Assembly (NCBI GenBank): GCA_000436735.1 | Contig: FR887191.1 | Location: 3,899-26,294, forward strand | Direction of reading: 5' to 3' | Source: Firmicutes bacterium CAG:170 | Lineage (GTDB): Bacteria; Bacillota; Clostridia; Oscillospirales; Oscillospiraceae | DNA: 22,396 nt | Shown here: positions 1 through 6,298 of the stretch, piece by piece | Position numbering within the stretch: the stretch's first letter is position 1 | How the letters are laid out: every line of letters starts with the position of its first letter | The notes under the pieces: generated by a model | What the model was told of the DNA's origin: nothing | Seen by the model: only the letters and a program-made list of their open reading frames with translations | Database searches by the model: none | Program-made: the position numbers and the translations under genes

Positions 1-1188
1 CCCCTCCAGCCGCTGCGGCGGCTGCGGAAGCCCCAGCATTCCCTGCATCAGCGTCAGGACGCCCGCCGCGCGTTCGGCCTTGGTCGTGACGCGCTCCGCC
101 TCCTCGCGGGCATTTTTCTGCGCCAGCTCCACGAGCCGCACGCCGTTGCCGCGAACCGGCTTGCGGATATGCACCTTCTTTTTCAGCTCCTGATACAGGA
201 GCTGTTCGAAAAGCGCCGCGTCGTCCATCTCGACCGGAAGGAGAATCTCCTTCGGAGCCGCGCCTCTCGCCAGATAATACTGCTTGACGAGGGTCGAGAC
301 GGCCTCCTGCGCGTCGTCCGACGGCGCAAGAATTTCATAGTCCTTGTCGAGCAGATTGCCGTTTACATAGTGCAGCACCGCGAAGCAGCCCTTTGCCTCG
401 CTCTGATAGTAGCCGATCACGTCGGTGCTCGCCATGGAGCCTGCCGTAACAAGCTGACGCTGACCGAGCGATTCGACCGCAAGCAGGCGGTCGCGCAGCG
501 CAGCGGCGCGTTCAAAATCGAGCGCTTCGGCGGCGGCCTCCATCTGGGCGCGCAGCTCCTGCGCCGTTTCTTTGTATTTTCCCTCGAGCATCTGCACGGC
601 CTGCCGGATGCGCGCGCGGTATTCCTCCGGGCTGCGCGAGAGCTGGCACCATGCGTCGCAGTTGTTCATGTGGTAGTTGAGGCAGGGCCGATCCTTCCCG
701 AGGTCGCGCGGAAACTTCTTTCCGCAGCCCGGGAGCTTGAGCGTCAGCCGGAGCGTGTCGATCACATGCTGCGAAACAAAGCGTCCGCCGTAGGGGCCGA
801 AATACTCCGCGCCGTCGTCCTGCACGCGCGTGGCCAGCTCGATCACCGGGTATTCCTCATGCAGATTGACGCGCAGATAGGGATAGCCCTTGTCGTCCTT
901 CAAAAGGATATTATATTTCGGCATGTACCGCTTGATAAGCGAGCATTCCAGCACAAGCGCCTCAAACTCCGTCCGCGCGACGATCACGTCGAAGTGGTCG
1001 ATCTGCGAGACCATCCGCCGGGTTTTCGGCGTATGGGCGGAGGAGTCCTGAAAATACTGGCTCACGCGGTTTTTGAGCTTTTTTGCCTTGCCGACATAAA
1101 TGACCGTGTTGGTCTTGTCCTGCATGATGTAGACGCCTGGCTCATACGGCAGGCTCAGCGCCTTATCCTTTAATTCTTCAAACGTCAT
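1..1188 (-). CDS. uvrC: UvrC, excinuclease ABC subunit C (3' end cut by window edge)
   Basis: UvrC makes the dual incision on either side of a DNA lesion in nucleotide excision repair, after UvrA/UvrB recognition, in the cytoplasm. The frame is open for 396 codons from the ATG and runs off the left edge; UvrC is usually about 600 residues, so roughly two thirds is present. The N-terminus has the GIY-YIG nuclease signature (PGVYIM, then VIYVGKAKKLKNR). A central cysteine-rich stretch (GCGKKF, then RPCLNYHMNNCDAWC) follows, and a UVR-type helical motif that binds UvrB lies near residues 205-235 (ALDFERAAALRDRL). The start fits family alignments, but no Shine-Dalgarno precedes it and an intrinsic terminator ends 7 bases upstream. 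It lies downstream of the Crh-like gene on the same strand. The identification is secure; the C-terminal nuclease and HhH domains lie outside the window. Confidence 0.96.
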   Translation of the reverse strand, partial: MTFEELKDKALSLPYEPGVYIMQDKTNTVIYVGKAKKLKNRVSQYFQDSSAHTPKTRRMVSQIDHFDVIVARTEFEALVLECSLIKRYMPKYNILLKDDKGYPYLRVNLHEEYPVIELATRVQDDGAEYFGPYGGRFVSQHVIDTLRLTLKLPGCGKKFPRDLGKDRPCLNYHMNNCDAWCQLSRSPEEYRARIRQAVQMLEGKYKETAQELRAQMEAAAEALDFERAAALRDRLLAVESLGQRQLVTAGSMASTDVIGYYQSEAKGCFAVLHYVNGNLLDKDYEILAPSDDAQEAVSTLVKQYYLARGAAPKEILLPVEMDDAALFEQLLYQELKKKVHIRKPVRGNGVRLVELAQKNAREEAERVTTKAERAAGVLTLMQGMLGLPQPPQRLEG

Positions 1189-1195
1189 AATTCCG

Positions 1196-1233
1196 AAAAA
1201 ACCGCCTCAAAAACCCAAGGCTTTTGAGGCGGT
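1196..1233 (-). terminator. Intrinsic terminator between crh-like gene and uvrC
   Basis: A perfect 12-bp stem (1201-1212 with 1222-1233, loop 1213-1221) is followed on the minus strand by a run of five T (1196-1200). It reads as a rho-independent terminator for the upstream HPr-like gene. Unusually, its T-run ends only 7 bases before the uvrC start codon. Confidence 0.85.
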
Positions 1234-1391
1234 CACGATCCACTCAGGGCTTTGCCGCACGATCCGGCAAGCCGCTCCGCAGCGCAGCCTTGGCCGGTCA
1301 GGGGTCGAAAGGCGAAACGAAATTCTGAATTTCGAGCCGTTCCAACCGGCGAACCGGCAAAAGAGCCAGCGAAGCGCACCGGCACGAGCAT
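1233..1391 (-). other. Intergenic element with a 52-codon ORF, probably an interspersed repeat
   Basis: This stretch between the HPr-like gene and uvrC holds a minus-strand ORF of 52 codons (MLVPVRFAGS at the start, GKALSGS at the end) with no Shine-Dalgarno. It also contains a near-perfect palindrome (CGAAATTC, one base, GAATTTCG, at 1318-1334) and several GCCGG/CCGGC inverted pairs. Such composition is more typical of a structured intergenic repeat than of a protein gene. I have the impression of having met closely similar translations scattered in other Clostridia genomes, but cannot verify this here. No function is claimed. Confidence 0.4.
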
Positions 1392-1402
1392 GCGGCGATG
1401 CC

Positions 1403-1663
1403 TTAGAAAATTTCCTTAACCAGCATTTCCGTCAGCGCCTTGACGGCCTCTTCCTCATCCGGGCCTTCGGCAAGGATGCTCACGCGGGTGCCCTTCGTGA
1501 TCCCCATGGACAGGACGCCGAGCAGGCTCTTTGCGTTGATCTTCCTATCCTCCACCTCAATCCAGATGCTGGACTTGAATTCGTTGGCCTTTTGAATGAA
1601 GTAAGTGGCCTGACGGTTATAGAGGCCGGACTCGCATTTGACGATGGATTGCTGCATGTACAT
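1403..1663 (-). CDS. Crh-like HPr-family protein (Tyr at position 15, Ser-46 kept)
   Basis: HPr proteins carry phosphate from Enzyme I on His-15 in the sugar phosphotransferase system and, when phosphorylated on Ser-46, act as co-repressor of CcpA. This 86-residue protein has the HPr fold pattern, but its active-site motif is GLYNRQAT instead of GLHARPAT. Tyr replaces His exactly at residue 15, while Ser-46 (NAKSLLGVLSMGI) is kept. That is the logic of Bacillus Crh, which has Gln-15 and works only in regulation. I therefore infer a regulatory role rather than sugar transport. The start is the ATG at 1663, because AAGGAG lies 8 bases upstream; the GTG at 1672 overlaps that site. A good sigma-A promoter lies upstream and a terminator follows. 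Related HPr-like proteins with a changed position 15 occur near whiA in Clostridia. Confidence 0.9.
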   Translation of the reverse strand: MYMQQSIVKCESGLYNRQATYFIQKANEFKSSIWIEVEDRKINAKSLLGVLSMGITKGTRVSILAEGPDEEEAVKALTEMLVKEIF

Positions 1664-1706
1664 AGACGACACTCCTTACATATCGTGCTTGTGAAGATCC
1701 GTTTCC

Positions 1707-1726
1707 TTTCAGGCGTGTGCCTGAAA
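1707..1726 (-). promoter_or_regulatory. Hairpin in the 5' leader of the crh-like gene
   Basis: An 8-bp perfect stem (1707-1714 with 1719-1726, loop of 4) lies between the promoter and the ribosome binding site. It has no T-run after it, so it is not a terminator; a leader stabiliser or protein site is possible. Confidence 0.45.
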
Positions 1727-1744
1727 AGGGGTCAGCTTGGCTTT

Positions 1745-1772
1745 ATTTTATCAAAAATCAGGAAAAAGTCAA
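1745..1772 (-). promoter_or_regulatory. Sigma-A promoter of the crh-like gene
   Basis: On the minus strand, -35 TTGACT (1767-1772) and -10 TAAAAT (1745-1750) are separated by 16 bases. The site sits between the end of mutS2 and the crh-like gene and explains its separate expression. Confidence 0.8.
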
Positions 1773-1786
1773 TATTTATTCACGGC

Positions 1787-4159
1787 TTATTTGAATTCCG
1801 CGATGGTCACGCCGTTTTCACCCTCGCCGTAGACGCCCAATCGGAAGCTTTTTACATATTTCGACCGGCGCAGCTCGTCCTGCACCGCGCTTCTGAGCAC
1901 GCCCGTTCCCTTACCGTGGATAATGCGCACGGTCGGGAGATTGGCAAGGAACGCGCTGTCGAGGAAGTTATCCAGCACCGGCAGCGCCTCGTCCACGGCC
2001 ATGCCGCGAAGATCCAGCTCCGGCGAAACCGCGGCTTTCAGCTCACGTACCTTTCCCTCGATGACCTTTTTCGCATTGCCCTTCGGCTGGTTTTCGAGCA
2101 GATAGATTTCATTTGCCTTGGCGTTCACCTTCATGATGCCCGCCTGGAGCTGATACGTTCCGTCCTTCCCGATGGAAAGCACCGTCGCCTTCGAGCCGTA
2201 TTTCAGAAGCTCGACCGTATCGCCCACGCGAATCTCGCGGCTGGCCTTCGGCCGTTCCTTCTTTTCCTCGCCGCCGGAGAGCTTTGCCTCCGCCTCGTTG
2301 AGCGTCCGGCGCAGCGCGGCCTGCCGCTCGTTGGAATTCTGCACATCGGTGCTGTCCTGCATCTGCTTGCGCAGCTGCTTCAGCTCGTCATAGACCTGAT
2401 TGGCCGTCCGGCGTGCGTCGTCGATGATATACTGCGCTTCTTTTTTCGCCTGCTGTGCGGCCTTCTCGCGCTGGAGCTTGATCTCGTTGTAATACTGCTC
2501 GGACTGCTTTTTCTGCTTTTCGGTTTCCAGACGGAGCTGCTCGGCCTCCGCTCTGGCACGCTCCATCTCCTGACGCTGCTGCTCGAGCTGATTGAGCACG
2601 TCCTCAAAATTCGTGTCATTCTCGTTGACCATGCTCTTCGCCTTGTCGATGATGTGCTCCGGCAGGCCGAGCCTGCGGGAAATGGCGAACGCATTGGATT
2701 TTCCGGGAATGCCGATCAGCAGCCGGTAGGTCGGCTTGAGCGTCTCCACGTCAAACTCGCAGGAGGCGTTGATCACGCCGTCGGTACGCATGGCGTAAAT
2801 TTTCAGCTCCGCGTAATGCGTCGTCGCGGCGACCTTAGCGCCGCACTGGCGGCAGAATTCGATCAGCGCGACGGCCAGCGCCGCGCCCTCCGCCGGGTCG
2901 GTGCCTGCGCCAAGCTCGTCCAGCAGCACCAGCGACTCGCTGTCGCAGACGCTCACGATCTCGACGATATTCTTCATATGCGCCGAGAAAGTGGATAGCG
3001 ACTGCTCGATCGACTGCTCGTCGCCGATATCGGCCAGAACCAGTGGAAAAACGGAGACATAGCTTCCGTCGTCGGCTGGAATGTGCATACCGCACTCCGC
3101 CATCAGCGTCAGAAGGCCGATGGTCTTGAGCGTAACGGTCTTGCCGCCAGTATTCGGGCCGGTGATGATGAGGGTGTCAAAGTCCGTGCCGAGGCGCACC
3201 GAGATCGGCACGACCGCCTGCCTGTCGATCAGCGGATGGCGGGCGCGTTTGAGTTCGAGCCTTCCGTCCGTTCGAATTTCTGGCTCCATCGCGTTCATCG
3301 CAAAGGAGAGCTTCGCCCTTGCGAAGATGCAGTCGAGCGTCACGAGCACACGGTAGTTTTCCTCGATATGCGTCCGGTAATTCGCGCATTCGGAGGAAAG
3401 CTCCGCAAGGATGCGCTCGATCTCCTTCCGCTCGGCCACAAACAGCTCCCGAAGCGCGTTGTTCGCATTGACGGCCTGCATCGGCTCGATGAAAAACGTG
3501 CTGCCGGAGGCGGAAACGTCATGCACAAGGCCCGGCAGATCGTTCTTGCACTCGCTCTTGACCGGCACGACAAAGCGGTCGGAGCGGATGGTGATGATCG
3601 GCTCACGCAGAATTTTTGCGTAGGACGGCGAGGAGATGATCTTTTGCAGCGACTCGCGGATCTTCGCGCTCTGCTGGCGGATCTTCCGGCGGATGGAGGC
3701 CAGCTCGTCGCTGGCGGCGTCCGCGATCTCGTCCTTCGCGGGAATGCAGGTATAGATCTTCTCTTCCAGATACTTATTGGCCATCAGCTGGAAGAACCAC
3801 GGATCGAGCACAGTCGGGACGCTGTCGCCGTCCGCATAATTCTTGACCATCCGGGCAGACTTGAGACAGCCCGCGATCTGGAGCAGCTCCTCCGTGCTGA
3901 GGACGCCGCCGCGGTCGGCGCGGGCCAGCGACGCGCTCATGTCGCGGATACCGCCGAGGCTCGGCGAACCTTTGAGCGTAATGAGCTTGCAGGCGTCGCT
4001 TGTCTCCTTCTGAAGCGCGCGGATATCGTCCGCGTCCGTGAGCGGCGTCATGGCGCGGCATTTTTCCTTTGCCGCCTCGCTTCCGGCGTGTTCCGCCAAA
4101 AGCTCCAAAACCTTGTCAAGCTCCAGCTTTTTCAGAGATTTTTCGTATAATTCGTTCAT
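1787..4159 (-). CDS. mutS2: MutS2, DNA- and ribosome-associated ATPase with Smr domain
   Basis: MutS2 is a MutS paralog without the mismatch-recognition domain. In different bacteria it limits recombination or acts on collided ribosomes. This 790-residue protein has the full architecture: a helical core (about residues 1-300), a MutS-type ATPase with Walker A GPNTGGKT near residue 333 and Walker B with DELGAGTDP, a long charged coiled coil (about 510-620), a KOW-like segment (about 640-690), and a C-terminal Smr domain with LDLRGM and HGKGTG (about 715-785). The length is normal for the family. The ATG at 4159 (MNELYEKSL) is preferred over the TTG at 4168. It begins 5 bases after the recO stop and has only a weak ribosome site, suggesting translational coupling. 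It is the last gene of the yqzL-recO-mutS2 set. Confidence 0.96.
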   Translation of the reverse strand: MNELYEKSLKKLELDKVLELLAEHAGSEAAKEKCRAMTPLTDADDIRALQKETSDACKLITLKGSPSLGGIRDMSASLARADRGGVLSTEELLQIAGCLKSARMVKNYADGDSVPTVLDPWFFQLMANKYLEEKIYTCIPAKDEIADAASDELASIRRKIRQQSAKIRESLQKIISSPSYAKILREPIITIRSDRFVVPVKSECKNDLPGLVHDVSASGSTFFIEPMQAVNANNALRELFVAERKEIERILAELSSECANYRTHIEENYRVLVTLDCIFARAKLSFAMNAMEPEIRTDGRLELKRARHPLIDRQAVVPISVRLGTDFDTLIITGPNTGGKTVTLKTIGLLTLMAECGMHIPADDGSYVSVFPLVLADIGDEQSIEQSLSTFSAHMKNIVEIVSVCDSESLVLLDELGAGTDPAEGAALAVALIEFCRQCGAKVAATTHYAELKIYAMRTDGVINASCEFDVETLKPTYRLLIGIPGKSNAFAISRRLGLPEHIIDKAKSMVNENDTNFEDVLNQLEQQRQEMERARAEAEQLRLETEKQKKQSEQYYNEIKLQREKAAQQAKKEAQYIIDDARRTANQVYDELKQLRKQMQDSTDVQNSNERQAALRRTLNEAEAKLSGGEEKKERPKASREIRVGDTVELLKYGSKATVLSIGKDGTYQLQAGIMKVNAKANEIYLLENQPKGNAKKVIEGKVRELKAAVSPELDLRGMAVDEALPVLDNFLDSAFLANLPTVRIIHGKGTGVLRSAVQDELRRSKYVKSFRLGVYGEGENGVTIAEFK

Positions 4160-4164
4160 AATTC

Positions 4165-4905
4165 TCAACTCATTAACAGGGATTTGTAAAAATCAAGCGT
4201 ATAAAAGCCGCGCTCCAGCTGGGTTTGCAGATACGTTTCCGCGAGATCGCACAGCTCCTTCACCGCGCGGCCCTCGAGCCGGAACGAAAAGAGGCGCTTT
4301 GCATCGCAGGAGACCAGATAGCGCATCGCGGCAAGCGAACCCGGACTGACCGGCAGGCGAAGGCCCTCGCCTGCGCTGCATGACGCGCAGCAGAGGATAC
4401 CGCCGCGCACATCGAAGCGGTCCGGCTCCGGATTTCCGCAGACGGCGCAGCCGGAAAGCTCCGGCGTATAGCCGCCGAGGCAGGCCGCGCGCAGCTCAAA
4501 CGCCGCCTTGACCAGCTCCGGCATGCAGAGCCGTCTGCACAGCGCGTAAAACGCGTTGAGCGTCAGTGAAAGCAGCTCCGGATTCGGCATATCCTCCTGC
4601 GAAAGAACCTCCGCGACCTGCGTGAAGTAGGACGCAAGCGACAGAAGCTCGATATCCGTCCGAAGCTCCGGGAACATCTGGATGGCGTTCGCCTCGTCGA
4701 TCGTGTGGAAGCCGCGGTTTTCAAAGACCGTGAATTCGGAATACGCCAGCAGCTGGCAGGCGCCCTTGAGCCGGCTCGACCGGCTGCGGACGCCGCGCGC
4801 CTTGAGCGTCATCAGTCCGTGCTCCTTCGTCAGGACGGTCAGGATCTGATCGTTGTCCTTGTAATTCACCTGCCGGACCACCAGCCCGTCCGTTTTCAGA
4901 AACAT
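4165..4905 (-). CDS. recO: RecO, DNA repair and recombination mediator
   Basis: RecO loads RecA onto SSB-coated single-stranded DNA together with RecR in the RecF recombination pathway. The protein has 246 residues, a normal length. It shows an N-terminal OB-fold start (LVVRQVNYKDNDQILTVLTKE), the RG-R region (KARGVRSRSSRLKG), and a C-terminal zinc-binding segment with two CxxC pairs (CAVC and CASC). The ATG at 4905 is preceded by GGGAG at a spacing of 7 bases. That ribosome site lies within a pair of mutually exclusive hairpins, noted separately. The yqzL-like gene ends 15 bases upstream, and mutS2 starts 5 bases after the stop, so the three are probably co-transcribed. Confidence 0.96.
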   Translation of the reverse strand: MFLKTDGLVVRQVNYKDNDQILTVLTKEHGLMTLKARGVRSRSSRLKGACQLLAYSEFTVFENRGFHTIDEANAIQMFPELRTDIELLSLASYFTQVAEVLSQEDMPNPELLSLTLNAFYALCRRLCMPELVKAAFELRAACLGGYTPELSGCAVCGNPEPDRFDVRGGILCCASCSAGEGLRLPVSPGSLAAMRYLVSCDAKRLFSFRLEGRAVKELCDLAETYLQTQLERGFYTLDFYKSLLMS

Positions 4906-4912
4906 ATGTAAA

Positions 4913-4942
4913 CTCCCGCCTCAGGCGGAGACAGGCTCCGCC
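4913..4942 (-). promoter_or_regulatory. Mutually exclusive hairpins over the recO ribosome binding site
   Basis: In minus-strand order, GGCGGAG (4942-4936), CTCCGCC (4930-4924) and GGCGGGAG (4920-4913) follow each other. The middle block can pair with the first (7 bp, loop of 5) or with the third (one bulged G, loop TGA). The third block contains the recO Shine-Dalgarno, and the middle block covers the last codons of the yqzL-like gene, so ribosome passage there could decide access. This is inferred from base pairing only. Confidence 0.5.
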
Positions 4943-5025
4943 GTTTTTACCGCGTGCCGATAAAGCAAATACGCCTCCGGTGCGCCGGTCTCCAGAAAAA
5001 GCGTCCAGTAAAATGCTGCGTCCAT
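4921..5025 (-). CDS. yqzL: YqzL-like micro-protein upstream of recO
   Basis: This 34-residue protein (MDAAFYWTLFLETG at the start, then APEAYLLYRHAVK) has the pattern of the YqzL family: an early aromatic segment with Trp-7 and Phe-10, then Thr-13/Gly-14, then YLLY at 19-22. In Bacillus the YqzL gene lies directly before recO, as here. The ATG at 5025 has GGAGGG (5032-5037) at a spacing of 6 bases, a strong site. The stop lies 15 bases before recO, and the two are almost certainly co-transcribed. It is shorter than Bacillus YqzL (about 47 residues), lacking the acidic C-terminal tail. The function of the family is unknown. Recognition is from motif and position, not from a search. Confidence 0.75.
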   Translation of the reverse strand: MDAAFYWTLFLETGAPEAYLLYRHAVKTAEPVSA

Positions 5026-5208
5026 CTGCGTCCCTCCATGCGGTTAGAATGGACGCCGGGCGCGGCGGCTATACAGGAAGTTCCTTCCCTACGCCGGGCG
5101 TGCGTGGCACGTCCCGGAAAAAAGCGGCGGAAATTCCACACCCTAGGGGAAAATACCGGGAAATCTGACGCAGGAATACCGGCCGCAGGGAGACTTTCCC
5201 ATGCGCAG
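5026..5208. other. Gap upstream of yqzL-recO-mutS2 with no recognised gene
   Basis: The stretch lies between the ferredoxin terminator and the yqzL-like gene. It must hold the promoter of the operon, but I see no convincing -35/-10 pair on the minus strand. It contains a short palindrome (GGAAG, TTC, CTTCC near 5080) and two copies of ACGCCGGGCG. A 19-codon minus ORF here lacks support. Confidence 0.4.
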
Positions 5209-5237
5209 AAAAAGGGCGCTGCCCGAAAACAGCGCCC
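5209..5237 (-). terminator. Intrinsic terminator after the ferredoxin gene
   Basis: An 8-bp stem GGGCGCTG/CAGCGCCC (5214-5221 with 5230-5237) is followed on the minus strand by five T (5209-5213), 12 bases after the ferredoxin stop codon. Confidence 0.85.
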
Positions 5238-5248
5238 CGATGCACAGC

Positions 5249-5632
5249 TTACTTTTCCACGACCTCGAGAATCTCCATCGGGCAGGCCTTGGCGCAGATG
5301 CCGCAGGCGATGCACTTGGAGGCCGGCAGCTCCGGCTCCTGAACCAGCACGCCGAACGGGCAGGCTTCCTTGCACTTGCCGCACTGGACGCAGAGCTTCT
5401 TATTGATCATGTAGACGCCCTTTGCGTTCTGGGTGATCGCGCCGTGCTCACACGCCTGCGCGCACTTGCCGCACTGGACGCAGACCATGGGCTTCGGCTG
5501 GCCGTTGCGCTCAATGATCTGGATGCAGGACTTGTCCTGATGGAACTCCTTGTAGAACGCGGTGGAGCATGCGCGAACGCACTCGAGGCACGCCATGCAC
5601 TGGGAACCCTTCTTGACCGACAGCTTTTTCAT
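5249..5632 (-). CDS. 4Fe-4S protein with four cluster motifs (CooF/HydN-like electron carrier)
   Basis: This 127-residue cytoplasmic protein has four complete CxxCxxCxxxC motifs: Cys 12-15-18-22, 51-54-57-61, 81-84-87-91 and 107-110-113-117. It should therefore hold four [4Fe-4S] clusters. Such proteins wire electrons between oxidoreductases in anaerobes; the layout resembles the electron-transfer subunits of the CooF/HydN group and those found beside aldehyde:ferredoxin oxidoreductases. No partner oxidoreductase lies next to it, so its redox partner cannot be named. The ATG at 5632 has AAAGGAG at a spacing of 8 bases. A strong sigma-A promoter and a terminator make it a single-gene unit. An extra Cys-36 lies between the first two motifs. 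Confidence 0.92.
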   Translation of the reverse strand: MKKLSVKKGSQCMACLECVRACSTAFYKEFHQDKSCIQIIERNGQPKPMVCVQCGKCAQACEHGAITQNAKGVYMINKKLCVQCGKCKEACPFGVLVQEPELPASKCIACGICAKACPMEILEVVEK

Positions 5633-5676
5633 GGGATGGACTCCTTTGTTTCTGTTAGTGTTTTATTGTTTTTTTC

Positions 5677-5705
5677 ATTATACAAAGTTAGGGCGCAATA
5701 ATCAA
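5677..5705 (-). promoter_or_regulatory. Sigma-A promoter of the ferredoxin gene
   Basis: On the minus strand, -35 TTGATT (5700-5705) and a perfect -10 TATAAT (5677-5682) are separated by 17 bases. It lies about 30 bases upstream of the ribosome binding site of the ferredoxin gene. Confidence 0.88.
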
Positions 5706-5774
5706 CCGCCTTTTCGGATTTTCTCTGTCCGGCGGCTTTCTTTTTTCCTTTCCTCCCATTTCCAGACGCTTTTC

Positions 5775-5803
5775 GAATAAGCCCGCGCACTGCGCGGATA
5801 CTA
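5775..5803 (+). promoter_or_regulatory. Sigma-G-like (forespore) promoter of the Gly/Tyr-rich lipoprotein gene
   Basis: GAATA (5775-5779), a 17-base spacer and GATACTA (5797-5803) match the known forespore sigma-G pattern (GAATA, 17-18 bases, CATACTA) at all but one position. The match to sigma-A is poor. The spacer itself is a GC palindrome (CCGCGC, ACT, GCGCGG). This is inferred from pattern only. Confidence 0.5.
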
Positions 5804-5843
5804 TATCATGCAAAGCGATTATTTGAAGCAGGAGGTATTTTCA

Positions 5844-6242
5844 ATGAAACGCATCGCAATTCTTGCCCTTTCCGTTCTGCTGCTTACGGCGCTTCTGTGC
5901 GCGTGCAGCGCGACCGGCACGATGGATCCCTATTATGGTGGCTACAGCAACGTATCCACGACGCGCAACGGCCGTGTCAACGGCACGAACGACGGCTACT
6001 ACCGCGGTCAGTACGGCTACAACGGCATGTACGGCCAGACGGGCTATGCAAACGGCTACGGCCGGACCGGCTACGCAAATGGTTACGCACAGGGCGGCTA
6101 CGCGGGCAGCTCCTATCCGAACGGCTACAGCCAGAACGGATATACGAACGGCAGCGCGGCAAGCGGATACACCGGCAGTGCAAACAGCACGACCGGCATG
6201 AGCACAACGACCACAACAGGCCGTGCGGCTACCACCCGATAA
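5844..6242 (+). CDS. Gly/Tyr/Asn-rich repeat lipoprotein, possibly spore-associated
   Basis: The 132-residue product starts with a positively charged and hydrophobic signal peptide (MKRIAILALSVLLLTALLCAC), with Cys-21 as the probable lipidated residue; the lipobox LCAC is slightly unusual at -2. The mature part is almost entirely low-complexity, with repeated NGY, GYANGY and GGY motifs (about residues 29-118) and a Thr-rich tail. I recognise no catalytic domain. Gly/Tyr-rich proteins of this type occur in spore coats and cell surfaces, and the sigma-G-like promoter upstream would fit a spore role; both are inferences. The ATG at 5844 is chosen because AGGAGGT lies 7-8 bases upstream; a longer frame from 5808 would put that site inside the gene. 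A strong terminator follows the stop, so it is monocistronic. Confidence 0.85.
   Translation: MKRIAILALSVLLLTALLCACSATGTMDPYYGGYSNVSTTRNGRVNGTNDGYYRGQYGYNGMYGQTGYANGYGRTGYANGYAQGGYAGSSYPNGYSQNGYTNGSAASGYTGSANSTTGMSTTTTTGRAATTR
6039..6092 (+). repeat. Tandem 27-bp repeat within the lipoprotein gene
   Basis: Two adjacent 27-base units (6039-6065 and 6066-6092) encode TGYANGYGR and TGYANGYAQ. They differ at several positions, mostly third codon bases, which suggests an old duplication held by selection on the protein. Confidence 0.7.
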
Positions 6243-6249
6243 CGCTCAA

Positions 6250-6284
6250 GGCGGCAGGGGTATATTCCCCTGCCGCCGCTTTTT
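6250..6284 (+). terminator. Intrinsic terminator after the repeat lipoprotein gene
   Basis: An 11-bp perfect stem (6250-6260 with 6267-6277) is followed by GC and five T. The convergent minus-strand gene ends at 6299; read from that side there is no T-run, so the terminator serves mainly the plus strand. Confidence 0.92.
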
Positions 6285-6298
6285 GCAGCCAGGCGCAG

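Noticed and set aside
1592..2998. 468-codon plus-strand frame
   Set aside because: Antisense shadow of mutS2 and the crh-like gene, caused by high third-position GC; no ribosome site or known motif.
4947..5384. 145-codon minus-strand frame
   Set aside because: Overlaps the ferredoxin gene in another frame, crosses its terminator and covers the yqzL-like gene; cysteine motifs are absent.
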